Below are positions 1 through 11,186 of a stretch of 64,000 nucleotides of DNA, piece after piece. A model generated the notes under the pieces. The model made no database searches. It was not told the origin of the DNA and worked only from the letters and a program-made list of their open reading frames with translations. Position numbers and translations under genes: made by a program. The stretch is from positions 3,038,001 to 3,102,000 of the forward strand of contig JAPYXD010000403.1 of NCBI GenBank assembly GCA_030998225.1, given 5' to 3'. This stretch comes from Diplolepis rosae (Eukaryota > Arthropoda > Insecta > Hymenoptera > Diplolepididae). Position 1 is the first letter of the stretch. Each line of letters begins with the position of its first letter.

Positions 1-1523
1 ACTCACATGGAAATAGGAAATGGCGAATGGTAGTCGATTTTCGAAAACTTAATGAAACAACGATTGGAGATTCTTACCCTTTACCGAATATTATTGATAT
101 TTTAGACCAATTAGGATCAGCACAATATTTTTCTGTATTTCATCTTGCTTCAGGATTTCATCAAATAAAAATGAGTCCAGAAGATTCTCATAAGACGGCT
201 TTTTCAACCCCCTATGGCCATTATGAATTCGACCGTATGCCATTTGGTTTGAAAAATGCACCAGTTACTTGTCAGCGATTAATGGATTTAGTTTTAACAG
301 GACTTCAAGGAACCGAATTATTTGACTACCTAAATGACATCGTTTTATATGCAAATTCCTTAGAAGAACACGACAAAAATTTAGCAAACTGATGGAAAGA
401 AAATGCGCAGCAAATCTTAAATTACAACCAGATAAATGTGAATTTTTCTGTCCAGAAGTTGCATACTTAGGATATATAATAGACAAAGAAGGAGTACGCC
501 CAGACCCTAAAGAAAATAGAAGCAGTAAAAAGTTTTCCAACCCCCAAAAACCCTAAAAATATCAAGCAATTTTTAGGACTAGCTGGATATTATAGAAGAT
601 TCATTGACGGATTCTCAAAAATAGCAACACCCTTGAACCAACTTTTAAAGAAAGATGTAAAATTTAGTTGGTCAGAAAAGCAGCAAGAAGCATTCGAACT
701 TCTAAAAGAAAAATTGTGTGAAGAACCCCTTTCACAAAGACGAGACTTTTCACAACCTTTCATTTTAACAACTGATGCGTCAGGACTCGCTATAGGAGGA
801 ATACTTTCTCAAGGTAAAATAGGTAAAGATAAACCTATAGCTTACACTTCTAGATCATTGAATGATTGTGGGAGAAAATATGATACATATCAAAAAGAAG
901 CATTAGCAATTATTTATTGTGTAACATATTTTCGCCCTCACTTATATGGACGAAAATTTATCTTGGTCACGGACCATAAACCATTACTATGGTTTCAAAA
1001 CTCGAAAGACCCTTGCTCACGAGTAACTAGGTGGAAACTCAAACTGGAAGAATATGATTTTGATGTTGCATACAAAGCAGGTAAAACTAATGTGAATGTA
1101 GACGCTTTATCTGGAAACCCTATTGATTTAGGTGATATCGAAAATGATGATATAAATACTAAGAGTAACATTGAAATAAATTTAATTGAACAAAGAAATG
1201 CAATAAGCATATCTGATTTTAAATATGAGAAAAAGGTACCAGAAACAAATCTTACGTGCTATGAAAAAATAGATTATGATGTAATTGAAGGAAATATTGA
1301 AGAAAATAATTTTAAGGAATCTAAACAATTTATGAACAGGAAGAATATATCTAAAAATAAGAATAATCGGAGAAATTATGATGGATTAAAATATAAGGCT
1401 ATTGAAAATGAAGATACTGATTATAGTTATTTAAGAGGAAACGAAGAAATACTGATAAATGATGGAAATTTAATTAAGAAAATGAAAAATAAGGAACAAA
1501 ACGATGACATAAATAATGAAGAT
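1..1523 (+). pseudogene. pol: RT-RNase H part of outer gypsy pol (broken)
   Basis: The first 390 bases encode RT palm and finger motifs (VDFRKLN, FSTPYGHYEF, MPFGLKNAP). The catalytic box reads YLNDIV where the family has YLDD, so a catalytic aspartate is replaced by asparagine. The frame shifts near 388 and again near 505. From about 508 the RT thumb and RNase H continue (LGLAGYYRRF, TTDASG, QKEALAI, VTDHKPL). The last ~130 codons are a charged, Asn/Lys/Glu-rich linker that is cut by the LTR at 1524. The two frameshifts and the D-to-N change mean it cannot work. Confidence 0.88.
1520..1523. repeat. Target-site duplication AGAT, left copy
   Basis: AGAT directly precedes the LTR that starts TGTAAC at 1524. 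The same four bases follow the far LTR at 6490-6493. A 4-bp duplication fits gypsy-type integration. Confidence 0.85.
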
Positions 1524-2152
1524 TGTAACGTGGTAAATTACGTTAACTTTTTGTTACCTCGACCGGCAACGACAGGATCGAGCGCAAGCCACCTTTTAAT
1601 TAAAACTCAAAACTGTCAGGGATAGCCTGAGAGCTGCTCATAAAATTCTTTTATTTTTTATTGTTTTTCTGGCCGTTTTTTTTATTTTTATTTGTTTCAT
1701 TGAAAAACACCAGCTTGAAGCGCGCCGCCAAGAAGAACGCTGTGTTACCATCGCACGCAGAGGGGTTCACAGGCAAGCCACAGAGGGCATCACCCAGCAG
1801 ACATGGCATCTGAAACGATCACGTGCTGCAGCCCATGGTTTCCAACACTGTCGCACCATTATTATTATAATTAATATAGAGAGGGCATGACGGGGTGCAA
1901 CAATTAGAAATTGTATTATACATTGTATATTAGCCTTGTCTATTTATAACTGCTGTTTTGTGCAGTACAAACTCAACGTAGTTTAAACGCACCCCTCTAC
2001 GTTTTAAGCCAATGGGGCAAGCTGACCGATAGACGCTTCAGCTCATTGGTTGCCTGGCGCCGTCGTCCTCACAAGACGAGTCGCCCGCGCAAACCTGAGC
2101 TTCACGCGCGTGCGCTAGCCTTTCCAGCTGATGTAATAAAACTGCGCGACAC
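1524..2152 (+). repeat. 5' LTR of inner gypsy, truncated
   Basis: Matches the start of the 3' LTR from TGTAACGTGG to GCGCGACAC (5176-5801), then jumps straight into RT sequence. About half of the LTR (the part equivalent to 5802-6489) is missing, with the leader, gag and protease. Small indels lie in a T-rich tract near 1650-1690. Confidence 0.9.
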
Positions 2153-2199
2153 AAAAATTAGTTGAGCCATCTAATAGTGCTTGGTCCTCACCGGTTGTT

Positions 2200-4446
2200 A
2201 TGACAAGGAAGTCGAATGGCACTTATCGTCTGTGCATCGACTTCAGGGAAATAAACCGAGTCACAAAGAAGAACGCTTATCCTCTTCCGCCAATGACAAA
2301 CATCCTGGACAAACTCCAGAAAGCTAATTATATTAGCACGATTGACCTGGACCAGGCTTTCCATCAGGTACCATTAGATGAGAAAAGTAGGGAACTAACC
2401 GCGTTCACGCTACCAGGACGCGGTCTTTTCCAATTTACTCGCATGCCTTTTGGACTTACCAACGCCCCTGCTACGTTCCAGCGTCTAATTGACAAAGTCA
2501 TTGGCCCGGAATTGGAACCTCATGCGTTCGCCTATTTAGACGACGTCATAATAGTGAGCGAAACCTTCGAAGATTACCTCAAATGGTTAAATGAGGTATT
2601 AGATCGACTCGCTGCTTCTGGTCTCTCAGTAAACCCCGATAAATGCCTATTCTTCCGAAGCGAGATCAGGTACCTTGTGTTCCTCATTAACAACGAGGGC
2701 GTCAAGGTTGATCCAAGCAAGCTGGCCCCTATTTTGGACTTGCCAGCGCCGCGAAACATCCGCAAACTTCGGAGTTTTCTAGGTTCGGCAGGTTGGTATC
2801 GGCGCTTTATACCGAACTTCGCGACAGTAGCAGAGCCCCTTTTCCGACTGTTAAAGAAAGCGCAGCCCTTTGATTGGCAGGCAGAGCAGGAAGCTGCATT
2901 TGAGGCAATTAAAACTGCCTTAACTACGGCGCCAGTAGTTGCTCGCCCAGACTTCGCGCATCCTTTCACTCTACAAACAGATGCAAGCTCCACTGGAGTT
3001 GGAGCCGTCCTGACCCAGACGATAGAAGGCGTAGAGCGCGTAATCGCCTACGCCAGCCGCTCCCTGTCAGCCGCCGAGCGTAACTACTCGGTGACTGAGA
3101 AGGAGTGCTTGGCCGTCGTGTGGGCAATTAAAAATTTCCGGGAATACCTCGAAGAATTCCGCTTCACGGTCGTGACGGACCATAGTAGCCTTCGATGGCT
3201 CAGGTCACTGAAAGACCCGACTGGGCGACTAGCCCGTTGGGCACTAAGGCTTTTAGAGTACGACTTTGAGGCAATGGACAAAACCGAGGACGCTTGGTAT
3301 CTTAAGCGCCTCTCGGATATTCATAAGTATCCGCGCGCGTTCCCCACGTGGGAAGAGCATCATGCTGCAGCTCTGGCTGAGGCGCACGATCAGCCTCAAG
3401 CGGGACATTTAGGGGTGGATAAAACCTATCACCGTCTCGCCACCCGCTACTATTGGCCGGGTTTCTACCACGACCTTGCGCAGTACGTTAGAGTCTGCGA
3501 TATTTGCCAACGCTCTAAGGTAGAGCAGGCGAAACCTGATGGCGAAATGGGTCATAGGGTTATCGAAGAGCCATGGCTCATGGTTGGTGCGGATATTATG
3601 GGACCTTATACGCGCTCGTCCGCCCAGCATCGCTATGTCCTCGTTTTTCAGGACTTTTTCACGCGGTGGATAGAAGTCCTTCCATTAAGAAACGCGAATG
3701 GCGCGACTATAACCAAGGCATTTAAAGACCTGGTTATAACTCGCTGGGGTACGCCGAAGTTTTTATTTACGGACAACGGCACCGAATTTTGTAATAAGAT
3801 CGTAGACCAGATCTGTCAGGAGTACGCGATTAAGCGCGTTAAGACGCCGCCATACCACCCGCAAGCGAACCCGGTCGAACGAATCAACCGAGTATTAAAG
3901 ACGATGATAATCTCGATTATCAAGGAGACGCAGCGTAAATGGGACGTCCACCTAAACGACTTCCGCTTCGCGTTCAACACCGCGTATCATTCGTCTTTAA
4001 AAACCTCGCCGTCGTTTTTAAATTTCGGCCGAGATCCACTGCTCCAGGGTACTCTTCATGAAAAACTCGAGACTGTTTCATCAGAACCCCCTCGTCCCGG
4101 GAATGTCGACACCTGGTCCGAGAGAGTCAAGAAGCTCGAAGCCTTGAGAGACCTCATGAAGAGACACTTAGATGCTGCCCATAATAAGCAGGCGCACGCG
4201 TATAATCTCCGAGTACGTCCGCGCACCTACCAAGTCGGTGACCGCGTCCTTCGGCGAGAACGTACGCTTTCTTCCGCGAATAAAGGGATAACCGCGTCGC
4301 TCACAAATAAATTCGACGGCGTATTCACGGTATCGAGAGTGATCTCGCGGACAATTTACGAACTCGTGAATGATAGAGGCGAATCGGTCGGCCGCGCGGA
4401 CACCAAAGACCTCAAGCCGTATCTAGAGGCCGCTGCCTCTGAGTAG
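2200..4446 (+). CDS. pol: Gypsy pol: RT, RNase H, integrase (open but deleted)
   Basis: A 748-codon open frame; the same frame is open upstream to the deletion point at about 2152, so the listed ATG is not the original start. RT carries AYLDDV; RNase H carries QTDASS, EKECLA and VTDHSS. Integrase has the zinc-finger residues (EAHDQ, GHLGV, CDIC) and the DDE triad (GADIMG, FTDNGTEF, NPVERI), then a GPY/F-like C-terminal module. Between LLEYDFEA and DAWYLKRL the usual linker after RNase H is missing, an apparent in-frame deletion. The open frame with no stop is consistent with a fairly young insertion. It lacks gag and protease, so it is not autonomous. Confidence 0.9.
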   Translation: MTRKSNGTYRLCIDFREINRVTKKNAYPLPPMTNILDKLQKANYISTIDLDQAFHQVPLDEKSRELTAFTLPGRGLFQFTRMPFGLTNAPATFQRLIDKVIGPELEPHAFAYLDDVIIVSETFEDYLKWLNEVLDRLAASGLSVNPDKCLFFRSEIRYLVFLINNEGVKVDPSKLAPILDLPAPRNIRKLRSFLGSAGWYRRFIPNFATVAEPLFRLLKKAQPFDWQAEQEAAFEAIKTALTTAPVVARPDFAHPFTLQTDASSTGVGAVLTQTIEGVERVIAYASRSLSAAERNYSVTEKECLAVVWAIKNFREYLEEFRFTVVTDHSSLRWLRSLKDPTGRLARWALRLLEYDFEAMDKTEDAWYLKRLSDIHKYPRAFPTWEEHHAAALAEAHDQPQAGHLGVDKTYHRLATRYYWPGFYHDLAQYVRVCDICQRSKVEQAKPDGEMGHRVIEEPWLMVGADIMGPYTRSSAQHRYVLVFQDFFTRWIEVLPLRNANGATITKAFKDLVITRWGTPKFLFTDNGTEFCNKIVDQICQEYAIKRVKTPPYHPQANPVERINRVLKTMIISIIKETQRKWDVHLNDFRFAFNTAYHSSLKTSPSFLNFGRDPLLQGTLHEKLETVSSEPPRPGNVDTWSERVKKLEALRDLMKRHLDAAHNKQAHAYNLRVRPRTYQVGDRVLRRERTLSSANKGITASLTNKFDGVFTVSRVISRTIYELVNDRGESVGRADTKDLKPYLEAAASE

Positions 4447-4480
4447 CGCCCTCGGACAACTTACAAATGTTTTAATCTAG

Positions 4481-4852
4481 GTGGTGGCCATATTGTCCAA
4501 GGAGAAATGTTCGTCCTTGTCCGTCCATGTGAGTCGTATGTTGTTATGCTGTCCTGCATGTATGCATGAATCGCCTGATAATCGGCTGATTTCCCTTTTC
4601 TTCTCTCGCCCACAGCCCACAGACGTCTTCCGCGAGGTTTTTGTCCCCAACGATGAGGGAGTAATGGACCTCATCACCGACCCGGTGACCGGGGTGCTGC
4701 GGGTGGTCGGGGTTGATCCCCTGCTCTGGTTTCAGCCCCGCCCAACCGTGTTTCCCCGGGACCCTTGGGAGTGGTCGAGCCTACCATGGTGGAGCGGGGC
4801 GGTGGGCCCGTCCGAACCCACCTATCTTGAGGAAAGCACCCCAGAGGACTGA
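4481..4852 (+). CDS. Possible third ORF after gypsy pol
   Basis: A 123-codon frame between pol and the 3' LTR. I do not recognise the product. The second half is rich in Pro, Trp and acidic residues (for example DPLLWFQPRP). A pyrimidine tract and CAG near 4600-4610 resemble a 3' splice site, so the real exon may start there. The segment 4853-5175 is GC-rich, contains overlapping frames in other registers and ends in a short T run before the LTR. It could simply be untranslated 3' sequence. Confidence 0.3.
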   Translation: MVAILSKEKCSSLSVHVSRMLLCCPACMHESPDNRLISLFFSRPQPTDVFREVFVPNDEGVMDLITDPVTGVLRVVGVDPLLWFQPRPTVFPRDPWEWSSLPWWSGAVGPSEPTYLEESTPED

Positions 4853-5175
4853 CTCACGGAGGAGGAGCCCCCATTGGAGAGCTAGGAGGAGCTGCAGGAA
4901 CCGGGGAAGCAGGAGGCTCACCCGGCCCCTAGGAGACGACGCCGCGGGCGGAGGTCCGGACGGTTGGTCCGTGAGCGCCGAAAATTTGCGCCTTTTTGGT
5001 ATTTCTAGCTTGTAAGTTGCACTAGTGTTAAGTATTGAAGCACGCTCTCAGACAGCCTGGACCGCGGGGTTGCATCTCCTTTTTTTTTGATTTTCTAGAC
5101 CTAATAATTGGTCAGTTGGCCCGGAGTGTGGTCTTGGAGACTTGGGGGGTCGTTTCCGGTCTGGCCGGGGGTTGT

Positions 5176-6489
5176 TGTAACGTGGTAAATTACGTTAACT
5201 TTTTTTTACCTCGACCGGCAACGACAGGATCGAGCCCAAGCCACCTTTTAATTAAAACTCAAAACTGTCAGGGATAGTCTGAGAGCTGCTCATAAAATTC
5301 TTTTATTTTTTATTGTTTTTCTGGCCGTTTTTTTATTTATTTGTTTCATTGAAAAACACCAGCTTGAAGGGCGCCGCCAAGAAGAACGCTGTGTTACCAT
5401 CGCACGCAGAGGGGTTCACAGGCAAGCCACAGAGGGCATCACCCAGCAGACATGGCATCTAAAACGACTACGTGCTGCAGCCCATGGTTTCCAACACTGT
5501 CGCACCATTATTATTATAATTAATATAAAGAGGGCATGACGGGGTGGAACAATTAGAAATTGTATTATACATTGTATATTAGCCTTGTCTATTTATAACT
5601 GCTGTTTTGTGCAGTACAAACTCAACGTAGTTTAAACGCACCCCTCTACGTTTTAAGCCAATGGGGCAAGCTGACCGATAGACGCTTCAGCTCATTGGTT
5701 GCCTGGCGCCGTCGTCCTCACAAGACGAGTCGCCCGCGCAAACCTGAGCTTCACGCGAGTGCGCTAGCCTTTCCAGCTGATGTAATAAAACTGCGCGACA
5801 CCTTTGGCGCGCAGCTTTATTCTGTCGTTGCAATCTGAGGGGCAAGTAGCCAAGGAAGGAAAATTAGTAAGAGTTTTATCGTTTTTAATGGACGCCATTG
5901 GGGATTTTGATTTGGACGCAATTAGGCGCGAGATCGCGGCCAGATCCTCGGTAAGTCTTTGAGACTCTATTCCGGGCTGTATTAAAATTCTTATTTTCAT
6001 AAACCGTGGCTCTCAGGCTCTCTCAGAGCTGTGCCTTTTTTTTGTACCACTCGCCATGTTGGCCAATGATATTTTAATAATTCGTTTTGATGAATCTTTG
6101 AATTTGTTTCGAACCTGGGCCTTGCCCGATAACTAAATAAATTGTAGCTTAGTTTTATTTGCTTACTTTATTTTATTATTTTATTTGCACAAGAGCTTCT
6201 ATGTTTAGGTTAAGATTCCTTTCCTAACCTAAAACCTTGCCTGATCCGGACTCCCGAATCCATAATCACCCTAGCCGGAAACCCTGCTTGGCTTCGCATT
6301 TTTTTTTGCATGCTAAGCTTTTATTTTCAGTGTCGTTGCTTTTATAAATATGGCGTCGAGAGACGCCAGGCGCTCATTATTTTAGCCGCCTTAGTAACGC
6401 CGGTGACACCGAGGGTAATCCCGAATCCTCGGGTCCGCTTTGTTAAATGCTTTTTATTTCTGACTTTTCAGCGGAGGTCACCCGTTATA
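5176..6489 (+). repeat. 3' LTR of inner gypsy (about 1.31 kb)
   Basis: Starts TGTAACGTGG and ends CACCCGTTATA; the ends are near-perfect inverted repeats. Its first 626 bases match 1524-2152. It is followed directly by AGAT, the target duplication. No long ORF in it is convincing. Inside is a short palindrome near 6205-6230 (TTAGGTTA...TAACCTAA). Confidence 0.9.
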
Positions 6490-6493
6490 AGAT
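6490..6493. repeat. Target-site duplication AGAT, right copy
   Basis: Same four bases as 1520-1523, directly after the 3' LTR. Downstream the outer gypsy linker resumes. Confidence 0.85.
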
Positions 6494-7712
6494 ATTGAGA
6501 AACAAAAAAATTGTGAAAACCATGAAGAAATTAACCAATTATCATTATCATTATCATGGAAAAAGTTGTATTGAACTAGATTTTAAGAATACAAAAAAAG
6601 AAACAATATATGAAAACAATGAACAAACTACTGAACTATTGGACGAAGAATTTAATATAATTAATAAAAGGTTCATTAATGTAATAATGAACAAAATGAT
6701 AAATAAGGAAAATGGAATCGCTTTTTGCAAGTCAATTAATGAAGAAATTATTTCGGAAACATTTGTTTCACAATTTTTAAAATGCGTTATGGACTCGATT
6801 CCAACTTTATTAGAAAATAAAAAAGAATGTTATACTATGCAAACACGGGGTCAGTTAAAAAATTTGAGAAATATGAATATGGATAAAAATGAAGATACTA
6901 ATAAAAATAAATTACGAAGAAATGTTGAAGTAACGAATAAGGTACGAAAGAAGCGTGGAAGGCCACGAAAGATTACTCAAGAATTAAAATTACATGAAAC
7001 AATTAAAAAAAATGGTAGACCCAGAAAAGTTATAAATAAATCACCTGAGAATGATAGAAAACGTAAATTTATAGAACCAGAAGACGAATCCGATTCTGGT
7101 GCAGATTATGATATCAAGCAAAAGCTTGAAGCAAATAAGAAGAAAAAACATGTTAAGAAAAATGAAGATGAAAAATTTAAGGAAGAATTTAAAGGAGGAA
7201 GTTATTTTGAATCAAATTCTGACTTATCAAGTGAAAGCGAAGAAGAAATCCAGGAAAATTTTCAAAATGTAGAACAAGGAAACGAAAACGAACAACCGGA
7301 TATACTAGAAATAGAGAATTCTGAAAACTCTGACGAAGACGATTTTACAGAAGAAAGACCACCCCCAGAGCCACCCCCTGATCAACCTTCAACATCCGGA
7401 TTGCCTAGGATACAGAAAAATATAATTGAATACCGAGACCAATTAACGAGGAGAAAAGATAATTATGCGTATTTTGTAAGCAATGAAGGAGAACCTCGCG
7501 ATATAGGCTCTAAACTTTTGGAAAAATGTGGAAAATTACCTAATTTTAGAAATTTACAAAAAGGAATTGTCCAAAAATTACGTAAGGGAAATCAATACCA
7601 TTTTGTACTTCCAATCGAAGACGAATTTAAGGCAAGTCTAGGAGAAACGACTAAAGATATTAAACTAACGATTTATTCTCTTCACTCCATGGTAAGAGAA
7701 TTAAATATTTAA
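6494..7712 (+). pseudogene. Outer gypsy linker with AT-hooks
   Basis: Continuation of the outer element after the insertion. The open frame (counted from 6447 inside the LTR, so its first ~15 codons are foreign) is a basic and acidic low-complexity region with two AT-hook motifs, KKRGRPRK and KKNGRPRK, about residues 168-195. It ends in a more conserved stretch (RRKDNYAYFVSNEGEP) that I recall lying between RNase H and integrase in this insect gypsy group. AT-hooks bind the minor groove of AT-rich DNA; a role in targeting or nuclear retention is inference. The frame ends in TAA at 7710, then continues readably to the integrase finger. Confidence 0.7.
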
Positions 7713-8917
7713 TCAATTAGTATTGCGAAATCACCACACATTAACAATGTTTTGTGGGAAGAAATTTTGGCTACATTAAAAATAGCATTTTTGGATTCTA
7801 CGATTACAATAATAATTTGTAATGGAGTCACACAATGCCCTACAAAATAACAGAGAAATAAATTAATTAAAGAAGCTCATTCATCTGCAATTGGAGGACA
7901 TAAAGGAGTAACGAAAACTTATAATAGAATCAGACAAAGATACTATTGGGAAAATATGAAATTGGACATACAAAAAAAAAACAACTCTGTTTACAATGTC
8001 AACTTAAAAAACTTGTTCGGGTCAAAACAAAAAACCCTATGATAATTACCGATACCCCAGGAACAGCATTTGAGAAAATTTCAATGGATATTGTTGGAAA
8101 GTTACCAACAACTTCATCACAAAACCAGTATATACTTACTATTCAAGATAATTTTACTAAATACTCTTTAGCAATCCCACTCCCAAATCACCAAGCTGGA
8201 ACAATAGCAGACGCTTTTGTTAAAAAATTTATCTGCATATATGGATCACCAAAAGCGGTTTTAACAGACCAAGGAGCAGATTTTCTAAGCAATTTAATCA
8301 GAAAAATGGCAAAACGATTTCGAATACGTCAGTTTAAGACTACTGCTTATCACCCTCAATCAAATGGATCCTTGGAAAGATACCATCACGTTCTTAAAGA
8401 ATATCTTAAACAATTTATCGAAAATAATACAGAATTGGATGACTGGATTGAATTAGCAATGTTTTCATATAACATAAGTGTTCATGAAGGAACGAAATGC
8501 ACACCTTATGGATTAGTTTTTGGAAAATTAGCACGTTTACCATCTGGCGATCCTCTACCAGAACATGAAAAAATAGAAACTTATGATATGTACTTGACAA
8601 AATTGATTACAAAATTGCATGAAATGTGTCGAATAGCAAGACAAAATTTAATAGCAGCTAAAGAAAAATCAAAAGAGTATTACGACAGGAATATTAATCC
8701 ACAAAATTTTAAAATCGGAGATAATGTATTTTTACTAGAAGGAAGAGAACTAATGAAATTCGAAAATCAAAATTCAGGACCATACGAAGTACTTGAAATA
8801 TTAGGCAAAGGAAACATAAAAATTTCATTTAAAAATAAACCTAAAATCGTCAATATTAATAGACTTAGACTTTCATATATAACTCCATCAGCAACCAATC
8901 AGAGGAGTAAGAATTAA
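7713..8917 (+). pseudogene. int: Outer gypsy integrase
   Basis: After the TAA at 7710 the frame is readable through a second TAA near 7850 to the integrase zinc finger (KEAHSS, GGHKGVTKTYNRI). A frameshift in the A run near 7974-7983 leads into the core frame, which stays open to 8917. The core has the catalytic residues in SMDIVG, LTDQGADF and NGSLERYHH, and a C-terminal GPYEVLEILGKG module. Apart from the upstream breaks the catalytic domain is intact. Confidence 0.88.
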
Positions 8918-8933
8918 AATTAAATAAAAATGA

Positions 8934-9233
8934 TTGCAGATCCCAATGAAACAAAAACATCACAAACGCATTGACTTATTGTGTGATTTAATCGTTCGTC
9001 AAGTTGATATAAAAGCATTATGGCCATATTTATTTATGAATGGAATATTTAATTACGACGACTGCAATGTACCAAATTGGTCTCAAAACATAACAAATCC
9101 AGAAACAATTAAAGACATCATTTAACCATTCCAACAAAAGGGCCCTATGCATATTAGGATTTACTATGAAGCTCACGACAAAATTACATTTTTTCTTATA
9201 CTTTTCAAGCAAAGTATTAACGTGGGAACTCAA
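8934..9233 (+). pseudogene. CARD-like domain fragment
   Basis: Starts 16 bases after the integrase stop. The ATG at 8946 opens a frame with a pattern resembling a caspase recruitment domain: a helix pair containing DIKALWPYLFMNGIF, then after a frameshift near 9125 the phrase TIPTKGPYAY, the position of the (P)RGPKAF signature before the last CARD helices, followed by DLL with two stops. The sequence just before the ATG (TGATTGCAG) could be a splice acceptor. CARDs occur in Apaf-1/Dark and Dronc-type caspases. It may be an apoptosis-gene fragment or a domain carried by the retroelement; both are inference from motif reading. Confidence 0.42.
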
Positions 9234-9664
9234 TCTATACCAAGGACTACAGCCTCTATGAATTTAACTAGACGAAAAGAATCAAAATCACAAGAAGATA
9301 TATATAAAGCCAAAACTTTAAATAATCTTAATCATATAAGAATTCTGAAGGATTCAACAATTAAATATGAGCTGGAAGAACCAGAATTTCTATCTCACAA
9401 ATGTTTTAACATTGACAAAAGAATAATTTTCATATCATAATGTAGAATGGAAAATCCAGCAAAAATAGCTACAGAAAATGAAGCAGCATTTAAACAAATA
9501 AAATTAATACAAGAACTTTATGAGCCTTGTTAAGCAATTATGGATATTTGGAAACACAAAGAACTTTTACGTCCAAAAATGATACCTTTGTACAAAATAT
9601 GTAAAAATCCAACTAATATCTCATACAATTGTTCAAAGAAATCAATAAAAAAAAAAAAAAAAAA
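9234..9664 (+). other. Possible tail of the CARD-like relic with A run
   Basis: One frame stays open to 9440 after the CARD-like piece (rich in Lys, Ser, Asn), and a second short frame follows from about 9447. I cannot recognise a caspase catalytic domain. The stretch ends at AATAAA fused to an 18-base A run (9647-9664). The A run may be a poly(A) tail of a reverse-transcribed copy or only a slippage tract. Confidence 0.25.
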
Positions 9665-11186
9665 CTACAATTATCAGAAAATTTTTCAACTTTTTCTCAT
9701 AAACGAGATTTGATCTGTAAACCTTTTTCCCATCTAACACATAAATTTTCTTTCAGGTCAATTACTAATATTCTTTGTTCTCTTTTCTAGGAAACAGTCA
9801 TTCAAGAAGCATTTTGTCTGAAAGACATTTTATTCATTTCATAATTAAAGTCCATTATTTGTGCCAAATTTTTCACAAGTCAATTTTTATGATTACCATA
9901 TAAAAAAAAGAAATCAGCTCATTTAACCAATATTTATTTCCAAGCTTTGTAAAATTGAATTTTATTTTTGGGAGAAGATAGTTATTCACTGCTTTTCAAG
10001 GATACTCGCAAAGTACTTAGTTTCCAAAGAACACTAATCGAAGGAAACTAAAATATTCATTAAAAAGTGAAATTTTATTGATAAAGAATTACTTATAAAA
10101 AAAGCAAACAACAAATAAAATAAAAGATTATCTTCCTCCCTAAACAATACAAATATTTTGAACTTTTTTAGAGATTTATGGATATTTTCATGCACATAAT
10201 TTACTCGCATTAAGAAAATTTTCTCGTGTACTATGATAATTATCGATAACGAAAATTTTCCTAAAAATTTTCTTAAGATAATATATTCCCTTCTGCTATG
10301 GAAGTAAATGAATTTTATGTAAAGAAAAACACTTATTTAGATGTGCATTGAATGTATATATCAAGTTTTCACGTGAAATGAATCTTATCAATGATATTCT
10401 AAAGCAGAAGGTCCTTTAAAATAATATATAAGGTATCTATTTCGGAGTTTGAATATTGAGAACAATGAATGTCATTAACGACTTGAGCTGACGTTTTGAT
10501 GATATAAAAAGTAAGCTTGGAAAACGATTTTAAGGGCTTAAATGTTCAAATTAATCAATGTGTAAATTTCCTAGTAATATACCGATACTTATAGTATATG
10601 TACTATAAGGAAATCAAAAAACAAAAGAGAAGCATGCGTGTGCAATAGAAAATTCTCTTGTAGCTTAATATATCGATGAGTTTGTAACATCATAATAAGT
10701 TTCAATATGTTGGTATAAATAAATTACACGTTCGGCACAAGTTACGCATAAATCTGCTCTTTGTCGCATGTAAAAAATCGTCGCATCACAATGGGAGCAG
10801 TGGAGGCTGGAGAGCTTTAAGGTACAATACAAGTCTTATGTGACTATGTGGTCTATTCTGACCGGTAATGTTACCTCGGACTCAAAAAATGTGAGTTGTG
10901 TCAAGTATTCCAACCATAAATGATGTTCAAAATACGGCTGAACATCCTGCTCGCTTGCTCGAAATTCCTCTGCTTCGATTTTTCAAATTCTTGGGGCAGC
11001 ATTTTTCTAAGGAGAAATTTACAATATTTAAAGAATCCGAAATATTTAATTTGCAAAAATTTTACAATTTCTTAGTATTAAGAGTTCTATTAAAATTTAC
11101 AAAATCGTTCATGCGTGAGTACATGCGTGGAAGGTAGATGTCTATACATAATGCAGGGATATTTTATACCAAAACTTCGTTTCCTT
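9665..11186. other. No gene seen
   Basis: AT-rich sequence with only short chance frames in all six readings. I see no transposon terminus or RNA gene here. Confidence 0.6.

Larger units (their letters stand above)
1524..6489 (+). mobile_element. Inner Ty3/gypsy element, internally deleted
   Basis: An element inserted into the outer gypsy element. It has a 5' LTR remnant (1524-2152), a pol frame (2152-4446), a GC-rich 3' region and a full 3' LTR (5176-6489), flanked by AGAT on both sides. The two LTRs share about 620 bases with roughly ten substitutions by eye. The 3' end reads GTTATA where the inverted partner of TGTAAC would be GTTACA, a one-base change. One deletion has removed the rest of the 5' LTR, primer site, gag, protease and the first part of RT; a second removed part of pol between RNase H and integrase. 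Confidence 0.92.
1..8917 (+). mobile_element. Outer Ty3/gypsy retrotransposon, disrupted
   Basis: A degraded gypsy-type element that enters the window already inside its reverse transcriptase. It runs RT, RNase H, a long linker with AT-hook motifs, and integrase. The linker is split by the younger element at 1524-6489. Removing that insertion and one copy of the AGAT duplication rejoins the linker. The domain order and the phrase ITDTPG ahead of the integrase core match the 17.6/297/412-like gypsy group of insects (family knowledge). I see no LTR after the integrase, so the 3' boundary is unclear; the 5' LTR, gag and protease lie outside the window or are lost. Confidence 0.85.

Noticed and set aside
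6203..6232. TTAGG-like telomere repeat
   Set aside because: Only single units in a short palindrome, not a tandem array.
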